NCBI GenBank assembly: GCA_965662685.1
Contig: CBFIIQ010000008.1
Location: 20,283 to 84,282 of the forward strand
Reading direction: 5' to 3'
Source of the DNA: Eutrophocola sp965662685
Lineage (GTDB): Bacteria; Pseudomonadota; Gammaproteobacteria; Pseudomonadales; Pseudohongiellaceae
DNA length: 64,000 bases
Below the pieces are notes generated by a model. That model saw nothing but the letters and a program-made list of their open reading frames with translations. It was not told the DNA's origin and did no database searches. Shown here piece after piece: positions 1 through 8,110 of the stretch. The first letter of the stretch is position 1, and the number at the start of each line of letters is the position of its first letter. The position numbers and the translations under genes were made by a program.

Positions 1-283
1 TGCTTAAATCCGACCACAGCAGACTGCTGATAATAATACTGACGAGAATAAGGGCTCCACCCATGGTGGGAGTACCGGCCTTACTGAGATGGCTCTCTGG
101 CCCATCATCTCTGATAACCTGTCCTATCTGATGATAATTAAGACGCCTGATCATGGTGGGCCCAATAATCAATGACAATGCCAACGCCGTCAGAATTCCC
201 AAAATGCCGCGCACGGTAAGATATTGAAATACCGAGAAGCCGGAATTAAATTGTGACAGGTATTCGGTCAGCATTAGCAACAT
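1..283 (-). CDS. mraY: MraY, phospho-MurNAc-pentapeptide transferase (N-terminal part, runs off the window)
   Basis: Integral membrane transferase that makes lipid I from UDP-MurNAc-pentapeptide and undecaprenyl phosphate. Only the first 94 codons are present; the gene continues beyond base 1. The translation starts MLLMLTEYLSQF, followed by hydrophobic segments and the conserved stretches IGPTMIRRL, QVIRDDGPESHLSKAGTPT and MGGALIL, which are diagnostic of MraY. The ATG is at 281-283 with a GGGAG-type ribosome site about 10 bases upstream. It lies 85 bp downstream of murF on the same strand, in the normal cluster order, so it is very probably co-transcribed with it. Confidence 0.95.
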   Translation of the reverse strand, partial: MLLMLTEYLSQFNSGFSVFQYLTVRGILGILTALALSLIIGPTMIRRLNYHQIGQVIRDDGPESHLSKAGTPTMGGALILVSIIISSLLWSDLS

Positions 284-368
284 GAGAAATAACTCTCCCT
301 TGCATTAATTTCATTGGCAGAAAAATGACTGGCATCAAAATCGTAACCAAAAAACATATAGCTAAAGA

Positions 369-1745
369 TCATTCGCTGCATGGCGCATCATCCTGTATTT
401 GACCGACCAGTTTTTCCATTGCCTGACTACGAGAACCTTTAATCAGCACTGTAGTCGTGGCATTCAATAGAGGTGTAATAGTGGCTTCAAATTTTTCCCG
501 CTGATGCAGAAAAATACCTCCATCTCCGAAAGCTGTGACTGCCAATGCGCTCATCTCACCCAAGGCAATCAAACAATCTATGCCTCGCTGTTTTGCATAG
601 CGCCCAATGTCGGCATGTTCTTTTTCAGCACCACGACCCAATTCAGCCATCTCTCCCATGACAACAATCCTTGTGCCTTTGGTCTCGGCCAATACATCGA
701 TTGCCGCACGAAATGATGCAGGACTGGCGTTATAACTATCATCAATAAGTGTTGCGCCATGGAGACCTGCGACAATGCACATACGACCTTTGACTGCAGC
801 AAACTTTTCAAGCCCGACCCTTACAGCATCAAGCCCGGCACCGGCGGTCATTGCCATTGCTGCCGCTGCCATCGCATTGCTGATATTGTGTTTGCCTGGA
901 ACTTGCAACCTGATGGCTACCTTTCCTTTCGGCGAATTTAGTTGGAAACCTGCGCCTTGAAACTGATCCAGCTGTATTTCGTCTGCAAAAAAATCAGCAT
1001 GCTGATTACCTGAACCGCTTACGGTAACAATCTGCCTACCCAATAATTTGATCTGATCAATAAACTGTGGAGCAAAAACATCATCAATGTTTACTATGGC
1101 TGTCCCGTTTTTCCTGATACCGGCCCAGATTTCGGATTTACCTTCTGCTACCCCGTTTAGGTCGCCAAAACCTTCAAGATGGGTACCCGCGATACAGGTA
1201 ATATGGGCTATATCCGGTCGCGCCAATGCAACACTGTAGGCAATATCTCCCGGCCCATTTGCGCCCATCTCAATCACCGCATACTTATGTTGCCTGTCTA
1301 TTTTCAGCAGACTCAGGGGAACACCCAATTCATTATTGAGATTACCGCTTGTCATCATTACCGAATCACATTGCGCAAGAATTGCACCCGTCATTTCCTT
1401 AACTGAAGTCTTTCCCTGACTGCCAGTCAAACCCAGCACACAGGCAGCAGTTCGATTTCTGTTCATGGCACCCAATGTTCCGAGGGCCTGGCGAGTGTCT
1501 GATACCGTCAGTACTGGTAAATCAACATTTACCGGCTCAGCAACAATAACGGCACAGGCATTTTTCTCGGCAGCAACAGAAACAAACTCATTGCCATTGA
1601 AATTTGGCCCATTGATAGCGACGAACAAATCTCCTGGCTGCAGGGTTCGCGTATCAATCGATGCCGCACTGAATTCAGCATTGGCGCCGGTAATTACCCC
1701 GCCGGTCTCTGCCTGAACCTCTTGCAAACTCATTGACCCAATCAC
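369..1745 (-). CDS. murF: MurF, UDP-MurNAc-tripeptide--D-Ala-D-Ala ligase
   Basis: Cytoplasmic Mur ligase that adds D-Ala-D-Ala to UDP-MurNAc-tripeptide, completing the soluble peptidoglycan precursor. The 458-residue length is normal. The ATP loop GLTGSQGKTSVKEM is near residue 105, and the middle domain carries the EMGANGPGDI region. The first codon is GTG at 1745, overlapping the murE stop as GTGA, with an AGGA ribosome site 6-7 bases upstream. An ATG four codons further in (1733) is an alternative but has no clear ribosome site. The overlap implies translational coupling with murE. Confidence 0.95.
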   Translation of the reverse strand: MIGSMSLQEVQAETGGVITGANAEFSAASIDTRTLQPGDLFVAINGPNFNGNEFVSVAAEKNACAVIVAEPVNVDLPVLTVSDTRQALGTLGAMNRNRTAACVLGLTGSQGKTSVKEMTGAILAQCDSVMMTSGNLNNELGVPLSLLKIDRQHKYAVIEMGANGPGDIAYSVALARPDIAHITCIAGTHLEGFGDLNGVAEGKSEIWAGIRKNGTAIVNIDDVFAPQFIDQIKLLGRQIVTVSGSGNQHADFFADEIQLDQFQGAGFQLNSPKGKVAIRLQVPGKHNISNAMAAAAMAMTAGAGLDAVRVGLEKFAAVKGRMCIVAGLHGATLIDDSYNASPASFRAAIDVLAETKGTRIVVMGEMAELGRGAEKEHADIGRYAKQRGIDCLIALGEMSALAVTAFGDGGIFLHQREKFEATITPLLNATTTVLIKGSRSQAMEKLVGQIQDDAPCSE

Positions 1746-3304
1746 GCTTTATCCTGGTTTATAATTTTTTGATTCTGTTCGGCAAATCGATTGTTCAGAC
1801 TCACTCTGGCTTGTTTAACGTCACTAAAGACCATTCTATTACCGCCAATATCCTGATACTCCTCATGACCTTTTCCTGCAATCAGTACGATATCGCCCTC
1901 ATTGGCATTGTTAATGGCAAAATCAATTGCCTTGGCACGATCATGCTCAATTACTGTGCTGGAAGTATCAGAAAGCCCGGCCTGAATCTGATTGATGATT
2001 GCCATAGAGTCTTCGTTGCGCGGATTATCATCAGTAATAATCAGCCTGCTGGCCATCTGCTCGGCAATTTCTGCCATTAACGGGCGCTTGCCTTTGTCAC
2101 GATCGCCGCCACAACCAAAAACACACCAGATATCACCCTTGGCATGTTGGCGCAGTGCAGCCAGCGCATTTTTTAGTCCATCAGGGGTGTGGGCGTAATC
2201 CACCACAACAGAAACCGGGAAATCACCCAGAATTTCCATGCGCCCTTTAACCGGCGAAACAGCAGCCACTTTTTCCAGTACATTATTGAAATCAAAGTCA
2301 GGTTTGATTGCTTCAGACGCCATTACTGCAGTTAAAACTGCAAGGATATTGCTGACATTAAATGAACCCGCCAAAGTGCTGCTAAAACGCCCTTGCCCCC
2401 ATGGTGTAACAACGTCCAGTGCAAAACCCGAACTCTTGAATTCCAGCGCCCGGGGGAACACATCTGCTTTCGGGTTATGCATACTGTAGGTAAACGATTT
2501 CACATTCTTTGCCAGACTATTAAGGATCTTGGCACTGAACATATCGTCCATATTGATAACCGCAATTTTTAACTGGGGACTAATAAATAGTTTTCTTTTT
2601 TCATCGCCGTAGGCTTTCATATCTCCGTGATAATCAAGGTGATCACGACTCAGGTTGGTAAAAACCGCCACATCAAATTCGCTGGCATTCACACGCTTCT
2701 GACTCAGGCCATGAGAGGAGACCTCCATCACCATGGCTTGACCATTTTGAATACGAACTTCCTCGAATATTTTTTGCACTGAAATCGCATCAGGGGTAGT
2801 GCCCGGACCTGACTCATCATTGGTATAAGGCTCGCCATAGATGCCATGACCAAGTGTGCCGCTAATACCGGTTTTATATCCAAGCATGCTTAAGCACTGC
2901 CCAATAAACTGACAGCAACTGGTTTTACCATTGGTTCCGGTTATACCGATTAACCAAAATGCTGCCGCTGGATAATCAAAAAAACGGGCAGCAATCTTGC
3001 CGATCCTGGCGGTAAGTTTTTCCACAGGAATGATCGGTACGCCATGGTTTGTGGTAATTTCCGACCACTGCTCATCGGCTTCTACCAGTACCGCCTTGGC
3101 TCCTTTGGCAATTACGGCATCGACAAAATCCCGACCATCATGTGACGCCCCCTTATAAGCAAGAAAAAGATCTCCGGGGTCTATCTGTCGCGAGTCTATT
3201 TCTATACCGGTCAATTCAGTATCCAGGGCGTCGCTAATGCAGACATCTTCTGCCAGCAATTCCGAGAGACGCATCTGTCTGGACATAATTTTGGCAGTAT
3301 TCAT
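1742..3304 (-). CDS. murE: MurE, UDP-MurNAc-L-Ala-D-Glu--meso-DAP ligase
   Basis: Cytoplasmic Mur ligase adding the third amino acid of the peptidoglycan stem peptide. At 520 residues it is slightly longer than the E. coli protein (495). The ATP-binding loop GITGTNGKTSCCQF is in the middle domain, and the motif DNPR (in TDDNPRNED) in the C-terminal third is the signature of meso-diaminopimelate specificity, so this organism should have a DAP-type wall. The ATG at 3304 overlaps the ftsI stop codon, and its own stop overlaps the murF start, so the three genes form a tightly coupled run. Confidence 0.96.
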   Translation of the reverse strand: MNTAKIMSRQMRLSELLAEDVCISDALDTELTGIEIDSRQIDPGDLFLAYKGASHDGRDFVDAVIAKGAKAVLVEADEQWSEITTNHGVPIIPVEKLTARIGKIAARFFDYPAAAFWLIGITGTNGKTSCCQFIGQCLSMLGYKTGISGTLGHGIYGEPYTNDESGPGTTPDAISVQKIFEEVRIQNGQAMVMEVSSHGLSQKRVNASEFDVAVFTNLSRDHLDYHGDMKAYGDEKRKLFISPQLKIAVINMDDMFSAKILNSLAKNVKSFTYSMHNPKADVFPRALEFKSSGFALDVVTPWGQGRFSSTLAGSFNVSNILAVLTAVMASEAIKPDFDFNNVLEKVAAVSPVKGRMEILGDFPVSVVVDYAHTPDGLKNALAALRQHAKGDIWCVFGCGGDRDKGKRPLMAEIAEQMASRLIITDDNPRNEDSMAIINQIQAGLSDTSSTVIEHDRAKAIDFAINNANEGDIVLIAGKGHEEYQDIGGNRMVFSDVKQARVSLNNRFAEQNQKIINQDKA

Positions 3305-5052
3305 AACTCTCTCCAGGGAGCTGCTTGCTGACTTTCATTCATACTGACCTGCCTTTCTTCTACCGCACTGTCAGGTGGAACATTCAGTATGCGCATTGCG
3401 CCAGCGGCTATTTTGGCAAATACCGGTGCTGCTACCCGACCACCGCCATACTCTTCACCCTTGGGCTCATGTATGGAAACAACAGCCACAATTTTTGGAT
3501 TACGGGCTGGCACAAAACCGGCAAAATAGGAGTTATAATTTTCTTCATCGTAGCCACCACCGACGTTGTAATACCAGGCAGTTCCTGTTTTACCGGCAAC
3601 CTGATGCGAGGGAATAGCTGCCAGAACGCCAGTACCACCAAGCTTGGTACTAACTACAGTTTCCATCATTGCATTCACCTCACTTGCTATCCGGGCATCT
3701 ACAACTCTCTCCCCATAAACACGGCCTTCTGTCTTGAGCAACGAAACCGGCTTTCGAATACCTTCATTGGCATAAATCATATAAGCCTGGGCCATTTGCA
3801 GGGGGGTTACCTGAAAGCCATAACCATAAGCCAGCGTGGCGATATCGGATTTACTCCATCTGGGAAAACTTGGTAGCACTCCGGACGTTTCTCCCGGAAA
3901 CCCTGTTCCCATTGCCGTCCCGAATCCGACACGGGAAAGCACATCGAGCATTGGCGCTTCCCCCATAGCCAGTCCCAGCTTGATTGCACCAACCTGGCTG
4001 GATTTGGTAATAATTTTCTTTAAGTCCACTTTCTTATAGTTAACGGGGTCTTTTTTGGTAGAACCATCTACCTGGATATACCCGGGGTTGGTGTCAATTA
4101 TGCTATTGGTATCAAACAAACCGCTTTCCAGGGCAGCGGTTATCGTAAATGGTTTCACCGTGGATCCAGGCTCCAGCAAATCAACGATTGCGCGGTTGCG
4201 CATTTCGTTATCATCAAGACTGATACGATTATTCGGGTTGTAGGAAGGCTGGTTCACCATTGCCAGCACCTCACCTGTTTCCACATTTAGCACCACTGCT
4301 GTTCCTGCCTTGGCATAACGACGCGTCACCTCTTCTTTTAGCGCCTTGTAAGCCAAGTACTGGATCCTGCTATCAATGCTTAATACCAGATCATTTCCCG
4401 GCTCTGCCACTGTGTTGATTTTTACTTCACGGATAATGCCGCCACGTCGATCCTTGAGAACCTGTTTCGACCCAGGCTTGCCCTGTAGCCAATCTTCATA
4501 GGCAAGCTCCAGTCCTTCCTGCCCTACATCATCACTATTGGTAAGCCCAACGAGATGAACCGCAACTTCACCCAACGGATAAAAACGCTTGTACTCTTCC
4601 TGGGAATAAACGCCGCGAATTTTCAGATCCAGAATCGACTGAGCTTCCGCAGGGGGTAGCCGACGCTTTATATAAAGAAATTCGCGCTGGGCATTGTCCT
4701 GAATGCGGTTCCACAGAACATTGGTGTTGACCTCTATGCTTTCCAGCGCAGATGCCAATGCTTTCCATGCCCGGGGGTTATGAATAATTTCCTTTGGATT
4801 TAACCAGAGTGACTGCACCGGCGTACTTATCGCCAGGGCCTGACCATTTCTGTCCATGATGTTGCCGCGATGACCGACAATGACATCATTTCGAACGGTC
4901 CTTCTGTTACCCTGATCCTGCAACACTTCATTATTAATAACCTGCAGATCAAGTATCTTCCAGCTAACGGTACCCAGCAGTGTGATTGCTGCCATGGAAA
5001 CCAGACCAAGTCTCCAGAAATGTTGTTTCTTTATGCTGCTAGCGCTATTCAC
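3301..5052 (-). CDS. ftsI: FtsI (PBP3), septal peptidoglycan transpeptidase
   Basis: Monofunctional class B penicillin-binding protein that cross-links septal peptidoglycan within the divisome. It has 583 residues: a short cytoplasmic tail, one membrane anchor at about 13-31, a pedestal domain (RGNIMDRNG at 62-70), and the transpeptidase domain. The catalytic serine is S297 in the STVK motif, and the KTG motif is at 488-490. The second motif, normally SSN, reads SSQ at 351-353 here, an uncommon substitution at a catalytic-site position. The GTG start at 5052 overlaps the end of ftsL by 8 bases, as is usual in this cluster. Confidence 0.96.
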   Translation of the reverse strand: MNSASSIKKQHFWRLGLVSMAAITLLGTVSWKILDLQVINNEVLQDQGNRRTVRNDVIVGHRGNIMDRNGQALAISTPVQSLWLNPKEIIHNPRAWKALASALESIEVNTNVLWNRIQDNAQREFLYIKRRLPPAEAQSILDLKIRGVYSQEEYKRFYPLGEVAVHLVGLTNSDDVGQEGLELAYEDWLQGKPGSKQVLKDRRGGIIREVKINTVAEPGNDLVLSIDSRIQYLAYKALKEEVTRRYAKAGTAVVLNVETGEVLAMVNQPSYNPNNRISLDDNEMRNRAIVDLLEPGSTVKPFTITAALESGLFDTNSIIDTNPGYIQVDGSTKKDPVNYKKVDLKKIITKSSQVGAIKLGLAMGEAPMLDVLSRVGFGTAMGTGFPGETSGVLPSFPRWSKSDIATLAYGYGFQVTPLQMAQAYMIYANEGIRKPVSLLKTEGRVYGERVVDARIASEVNAMMETVVSTKLGGTGVLAAIPSHQVAGKTGTAWYYNVGGGYDEENYNSYFAGFVPARNPKIVAVVSIHEPKGEEYGGGRVAAPVFAKIAAGAMRILNVPPDSAVEERQVSMNESQQAAPWREL

Positions 5053-5380
5053 CAGACACTACCACCACATTCTCCGTTGCCGGAATTTTCATTCCGAGCT
5101 CTGCTATTGCAAGATTTTCAATGCGGCCCTGTGATACAAGACTGCTTTGTTCAAGTAGTAACTGCCCCCATTCGACCTGCAGCTCATTTCTATGTCGTTC
5201 AAGTTGCTGCAACTCATTCAGTAAATGCCTGTTTGTATGGGTTGAGTAAATTACCCCGGTCGCTGATGCTGTCACTACCAACAGCAGACTAATCAGACTT
5301 AACCAGGACTTTGCAGGAATCCGGGCATCCAGATCTTTCAGCTGCCTGCCTTTAGTACTTTTTTTTGCTTTTCCCAACAT
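5045..5380 (-). CDS. ftsL: FtsL, bitopic cell division protein
   Basis: Small divisome protein that joins FtsB and FtsQ to activate septal synthesis. The 111 residues include a basic cytoplasmic N-terminus (KAKKSTKGRQLK), one transmembrane helix at roughly 27-46 (SLISLLLVVTASATGVIYS) and a periplasmic heptad-rich segment (NELQQLERHRNELQ) expected to form the FtsB coiled coil. Sequence conservation in this family is weak, so the assignment rests on length, topology and the position between rsmH and ftsI. It overlaps ftsI by 8 bases. Confidence 0.9.
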   Translation of the reverse strand: MLGKAKKSTKGRQLKDLDARIPAKSWLSLISLLLVVTASATGVIYSTHTNRHLLNELQQLERHRNELQVEWGQLLLEQSSLVSQGRIENLAIAELGMKIPATENVVVVSGE

Positions 5381-5423
5381 GCCGAGCCTTTTTCATTAAA
5401 TGGCTTTAGCCAGTAACTTCTGC

Positions 5424-6356
5424 TCAGGCTATTTTTTCTGCGATTCTTAAAACTGCGCTTCTCGATCTCACATTCATGGCCACTTCTTCAGCACTCGCCC
5501 TAACCTGCTTACCAATTCTTTTCAGTCGAGGATTTAATTGGGCCTGGGTAACTGCCATATCGGATGGAAAATCGTCACCTCTTTCCTGCTTGCTGATGAA
5601 TTGTTTTACCAGTCTGTCTTCGAGGGAATGGAAGCTAATCACCACCATCCTTCCGCCCACACAAAGTATTTCAAGAATCTCACTCAGCGCCTTTTCCAGA
5701 TCAAGCAACTCTTTATTGATAGCGATCCTGATTGCCTGAAAAACCCGTGTGGCAGGATGCTTGTGCTTTTCCCACGCCGGGTGCGCCTGTTTTACAATTT
5801 CCGCCAACTGCGTGGTTGTCGTAATGGGTGCCAGTTCACGCTCCCTGACAATGGCGCGGGCAATACGTCGGGAAAATTTCTCCTCACCGTACTCAAAACA
5901 CACCCTGATCAGCTCTTCCTCTTTAACATCAGTTATCCACTGGGCAGCTGTTATCCCCGATTGGGTATCCATACGCATATCCAGCGGACCTTCTTTGGAG
6001 AAACTAAAGCCTCTTGCAGCATCATCCAGCTGTGGCGAAGAAACTCCCAGGTCCAGTAATACACCCGTTACTTTCCCCATGACTTCGTGCATATCGGCAA
6101 GTTTTTCAAGCTCTGCAAAGCTGCTATGCGCCACAATCACCCTCTCATCCTGCTGCTGTAAAAGAAGTGCTTCCTTTATTGCATCCGGGTCCTTGTCGAT
6201 CACCAGCAATCTCCCCTGGCTTGACAATTTTTCGAGAATTACCCGACTATGCCCACCTCTACCAAACGTACCGTCTATATAAAAACCGTCTTTGTCTGTA
6301 ACCAGCGCTGCAACCGACTGCTGCAACAAAACCGATTGATGCTCGAAATTATTCAC
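5424..6356 (-). CDS. rsmH: RsmH (MraW), 16S rRNA m4C1402 methyltransferase
   Basis: SAM-dependent methyltransferase modifying N4 of C1402 in the 16S rRNA decoding centre. It has 310 residues, normal for the family. The N-terminal HQSVLLQQSV segment and the SAM loop DGTFGRGGHSR are clear, as are LLDLGVSSPQLDD and the C-terminal VISFHSLEDRLVKQF motif. It starts three bases after the mraZ stop, consistent with co-transcription from the mraZ promoter. Confidence 0.97.
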   Translation of the reverse strand: MNNFEHQSVLLQQSVAALVTDKDGFYIDGTFGRGGHSRVILEKLSSQGRLLVIDKDPDAIKEALLLQQQDERVIVAHSSFAELEKLADMHEVMGKVTGVLLDLGVSSPQLDDAARGFSFSKEGPLDMRMDTQSGITAAQWITDVKEEELIRVCFEYGEEKFSRRIARAIVRERELAPITTTTQLAEIVKQAHPAWEKHKHPATRVFQAIRIAINKELLDLEKALSEILEILCVGGRMVVISFHSLEDRLVKQFISKQERGDDFPSDMAVTQAQLNPRLKRIGKQVRASAEEVAMNVRSRSAVLRIAEKIA

Positions 6357-6359
6357 AAT

Positions 6360-6821
6360 TTAAAGCGACAAACCTTTCACTTCTTCAGGCATTTCTTCTT
6401 CAGACTCTTCCTGACCAAGCCAGCTTTCACGCTTGGCATTCCAGGCATCTTCATCCCACAATTCAAATTTCTTACCCTGACCTACAAGCACCACTTTCTT
6501 TTCCAGCCCCACATAGGAGCGCAAAGTCGGTGGAACCAGGATGCGGCCACTGCCATCGAGCTCAACATCATTGGCATGCCCGATGAAAAGACCCTTGAGT
6601 TTTTTGCTTGTGGTATTGAAACTGGGCAAGGCTTCAACCTTGCGCTGAATTTCTTCAAATTCATTAAGGGGATATATAACAAGACACTCGCCATCGGTAG
6701 CCTCAATGGTAACGACCATTTTTCCCTGGCAGTGATCATCAATAGTTCCACGATAACGAGAAGGGATAGCCATACGCCCTTTCGCATCGAGATTTATTGA
6801 GTTCAAGCCACGAAATAACAA
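6360..6821 (-). CDS. mraZ: MraZ, cluster transcriptional regulator
   Basis: DNA-binding protein of the AbrB-like fold that represses the division and wall gene cluster by binding TGGGN repeats upstream of its own gene. It has 153 residues, close to the usual 152, with the two halves each carrying the family signatures (FRGLNSINLDAKGRMAIPS and then DVELDGSGRILVPP). First gene of the minus-strand operon. Two candidate operator repeats and a sigma-70-like promoter lie about 100-170 bases upstream, which supports autoregulation. Confidence 0.96.
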   Translation of the reverse strand: MLFRGLNSINLDAKGRMAIPSRYRGTIDDHCQGKMVVTIEATDGECLVIYPLNEFEEIQRKVEALPSFNTTSKKLKGLFIGHANDVELDGSGRILVPPTLRSYVGLEKKVVLVGQGKKFELWDEDAWNAKRESWLGQEESEEEMPEEVKGLSL

Positions 6822-6918
6822 AATCAGGGTCCTTTATGTATCTGCTTGCTTTATTGTTTGTTGATAACTGGAAAAAGTTCGTAGAAACCGGCTGATATTG
6901 GGATGAAACACCTTCTGA

Positions 6919-6933
6919 ACCCATAATCACCCA
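6919..6933 (-). promoter_or_regulatory. MraZ operator repeats
   Basis: On the minus strand the sequence reads TGGGT-GATTA-TGGGT: two TGGGT units with exactly 5 bases between them, the spacing known for MraZ boxes in E. coli. They lie downstream of the predicted transcription start and about 100 bases before the mraZ ATG. A third unit at the next 10-base step is not recognisable (AGGTG). Confidence 0.75.
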
Positions 6934-6962
6934 CATCCTGCTACTTCTTGCCACTTTTCCGC

Positions 6963-6991
6963 ACTATAGGCAGGGATATACAACAAATCAA
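6963..6991 (-). promoter_or_regulatory. Promoter of the mraZ operon
   Basis: On the minus strand, a -35 element TTGATT is separated by exactly 17 bases from a -10 element TATAGT. The predicted start is near 6956, leaving a leader of about 135 bases that contains the MraZ boxes. This matches the known architecture of the mra promoter in enterobacteria. Confidence 0.75.
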
Positions 6992-7209
6992 GCACTTAAT
7001 TGCACAAATTTGAGTCGAAAGTGAGGTTAAATGCGCTGAAAATCGCTAAAAAGGTCAAAAAAGAAGTTTTTTTGAGACGGCAAAATCAATATTTTACAAG
7101 GCGATAAGAGGCAAACTTAAAGTAACTTCTTAAGTTTGATGATGGTTTAGAAATATTTTAGGGTTTTTGCGCGGTTTTGCCGTAATTATGGCAAATAGCA
7201 GGATACTGC

Positions 7210-7253
7210 TTTTGAATCTTACTTTTGAATCTTACTTTTGAATCTTACTTTTC
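7210..7253. repeat. Tandem repeat, 13-nt unit
   Basis: Three perfect head-to-tail copies of TTTTGAATCTTAC (7210-7222, 7223-7235, 7236-7248), followed by a degenerate partial copy. Noncoding. Confidence 0.9.
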
Positions 7254-7361
7254 AAATTTAGGTCTTGTACGACAAATTCCAGTTATTCGGATCTATCTCA
7301 TTGGATCCATTTAAATTATCTGGATCCATATAAATAGAGTTATAACAAATCTTTACTCTAT

Positions 7362-7388
7362 ATTCCTATTATTCCTATTATCCCTATT
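7362..7388. repeat. Tandem repeat, 9-nt unit
   Basis: ATTCCTATT twice, then ATCCCTATT, head to tail without spacers. It is followed directly by a GA/TA-rich low-complexity tract to about 7432. Confidence 0.85.
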
Positions 7389-7531
7389 TAGAGATATAGA
7401 GAGAGATATATAGATATAGAAATATATACAGGCATTTATAAACCTGTTCCCGGAACCAGACACAGTGACACATGTTATCTAGGTATAGGCAGCCTGTAAA
7501 TAAATCTCTAAAAAATAAATAATAAAATTTT

Positions 7532-7990
7532 GAGTTAGCCGGTAAGCCGGGTTCTGTCTTGGGCAATCATTCATCTAGGCATCATGTCACCATAATGCTC
7601 ATGCAGCCTACCCGGATCCAGTGCGAGCCACACCATTGGATCCCTATTTGGCCTTGCTCCCAGCGGGGTTTACCATGCCATGGAATGTTGCCACCCATGC
7701 GGTGCGCTCTTACCGCACCATTTCACCCTTACCTCGTTAGCCNNNNNNNNNNNNNNNNNNNNNNNNNNNNNNNNNNNNNNNNNNNNNNNNNNNNNNNNNN
7801 NNNNNNNNNNNNNNNNNNNNNNNNNNNNNNNNNNNNNNNNNNGAAGGCTGGTGAGGCGGTTTATTTTCTGCTGCACTTTCCGTAGGCTCGCGCCCCCCAG
7901 GAATTACCTGGCACTGTGCTCTATGGAGCCCGGACTTTCCTCTGACACTTCTTTACGAATAAAGACTGCCAGCGATTGCCTGGCCAACTC
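7532..7990 (-). ncRNA. rnpB: RNase P RNA (M1 RNA), interrupted by an assembly gap
   Basis: Catalytic RNA of ribonuclease P, which matures tRNA 5' ends. The 5' end GAGTTGGCC (7982-7990) pairs perfectly (one G-U) with the 3' end GGCTAACTC (7532-7540) to form helix P1. The universal core GAGGAAAGTCCGGGCTCCAT is at 7923-7942, and the 3' part contains GGTAAGGGTGAAA, GGTGCGGTAAGAGCGCACC, GCAAGGCCAAATAGGGATCC and CAGAACCCGGCTTA. About 360 known bases plus 100 N; E. coli rnpB is 377 nt, so the true missing part is probably short. Comparison with E. coli places the gap in the P12 hairpin region. Confidence 0.95.
7743..7842. other. Assembly gap (100 N) inside rnpB
   Basis: One hundred N, a standard placeholder length. 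It sits between the AAACCGCCTC side and the GGTAAGGGTGAAA side of rnpB, where a hairpin of a few tens of bases is expected. The reading frames spanning it are shadows of the RNA gene. Confidence 0.95.
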
Positions 7991-7998
7991 AAGGCGCT

Positions 7999-8027
7999 AG
8001 GGTACGCATGCAAATATGGAAATTCAA
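7999..8027 (-). promoter_or_regulatory. Promoter of rnpB
   Basis: On the minus strand, TTGAAT, a 17-base spacer, and TACCCT. The -10 element ends 8 bases before the G at 7990 that begins helix P1, so it predicts the mature 5' end as the transcription start, as in E. coli. Confidence 0.65.
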
Positions 8028-8110
8028 CAAGAGATTGATGTTAAACTCGATGACATGCTGCCGGCAAGGCAGCTCCATTTTAATCTGGACCAATAAATCT
8101 GGAGATTACG

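Larger units (their letters stand above)
6822..7531. other. Intergenic spacer between mraZ and rnpB, rich in short tandem repeats
   Basis: About 710 bases, AT-rich, with no credible gene on either strand. The mraZ end carries the promoter and operator. The remainder holds 13-nt and 9-nt tandem repeats, three copies of GGATYYAT-like words between 7289 and 7329, and a purine/TA-rich tract (7387-7432) of repeated GAGATATA-type words. No hairpin followed by a U-run was found for rnpB. Confidence 0.7.

Noticed and set aside
6739..6954. Minus-strand 71-residue frame over the mraZ start
   Set aside because: It overlaps the mraZ promoter leader and operator in another frame and has no family match.
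7559..8000. Open frames on both strands across the first N run
   Set aside because: They overlap rnpB, whose sequence and P1 pairing explain the region; the N run only removes stop codons.
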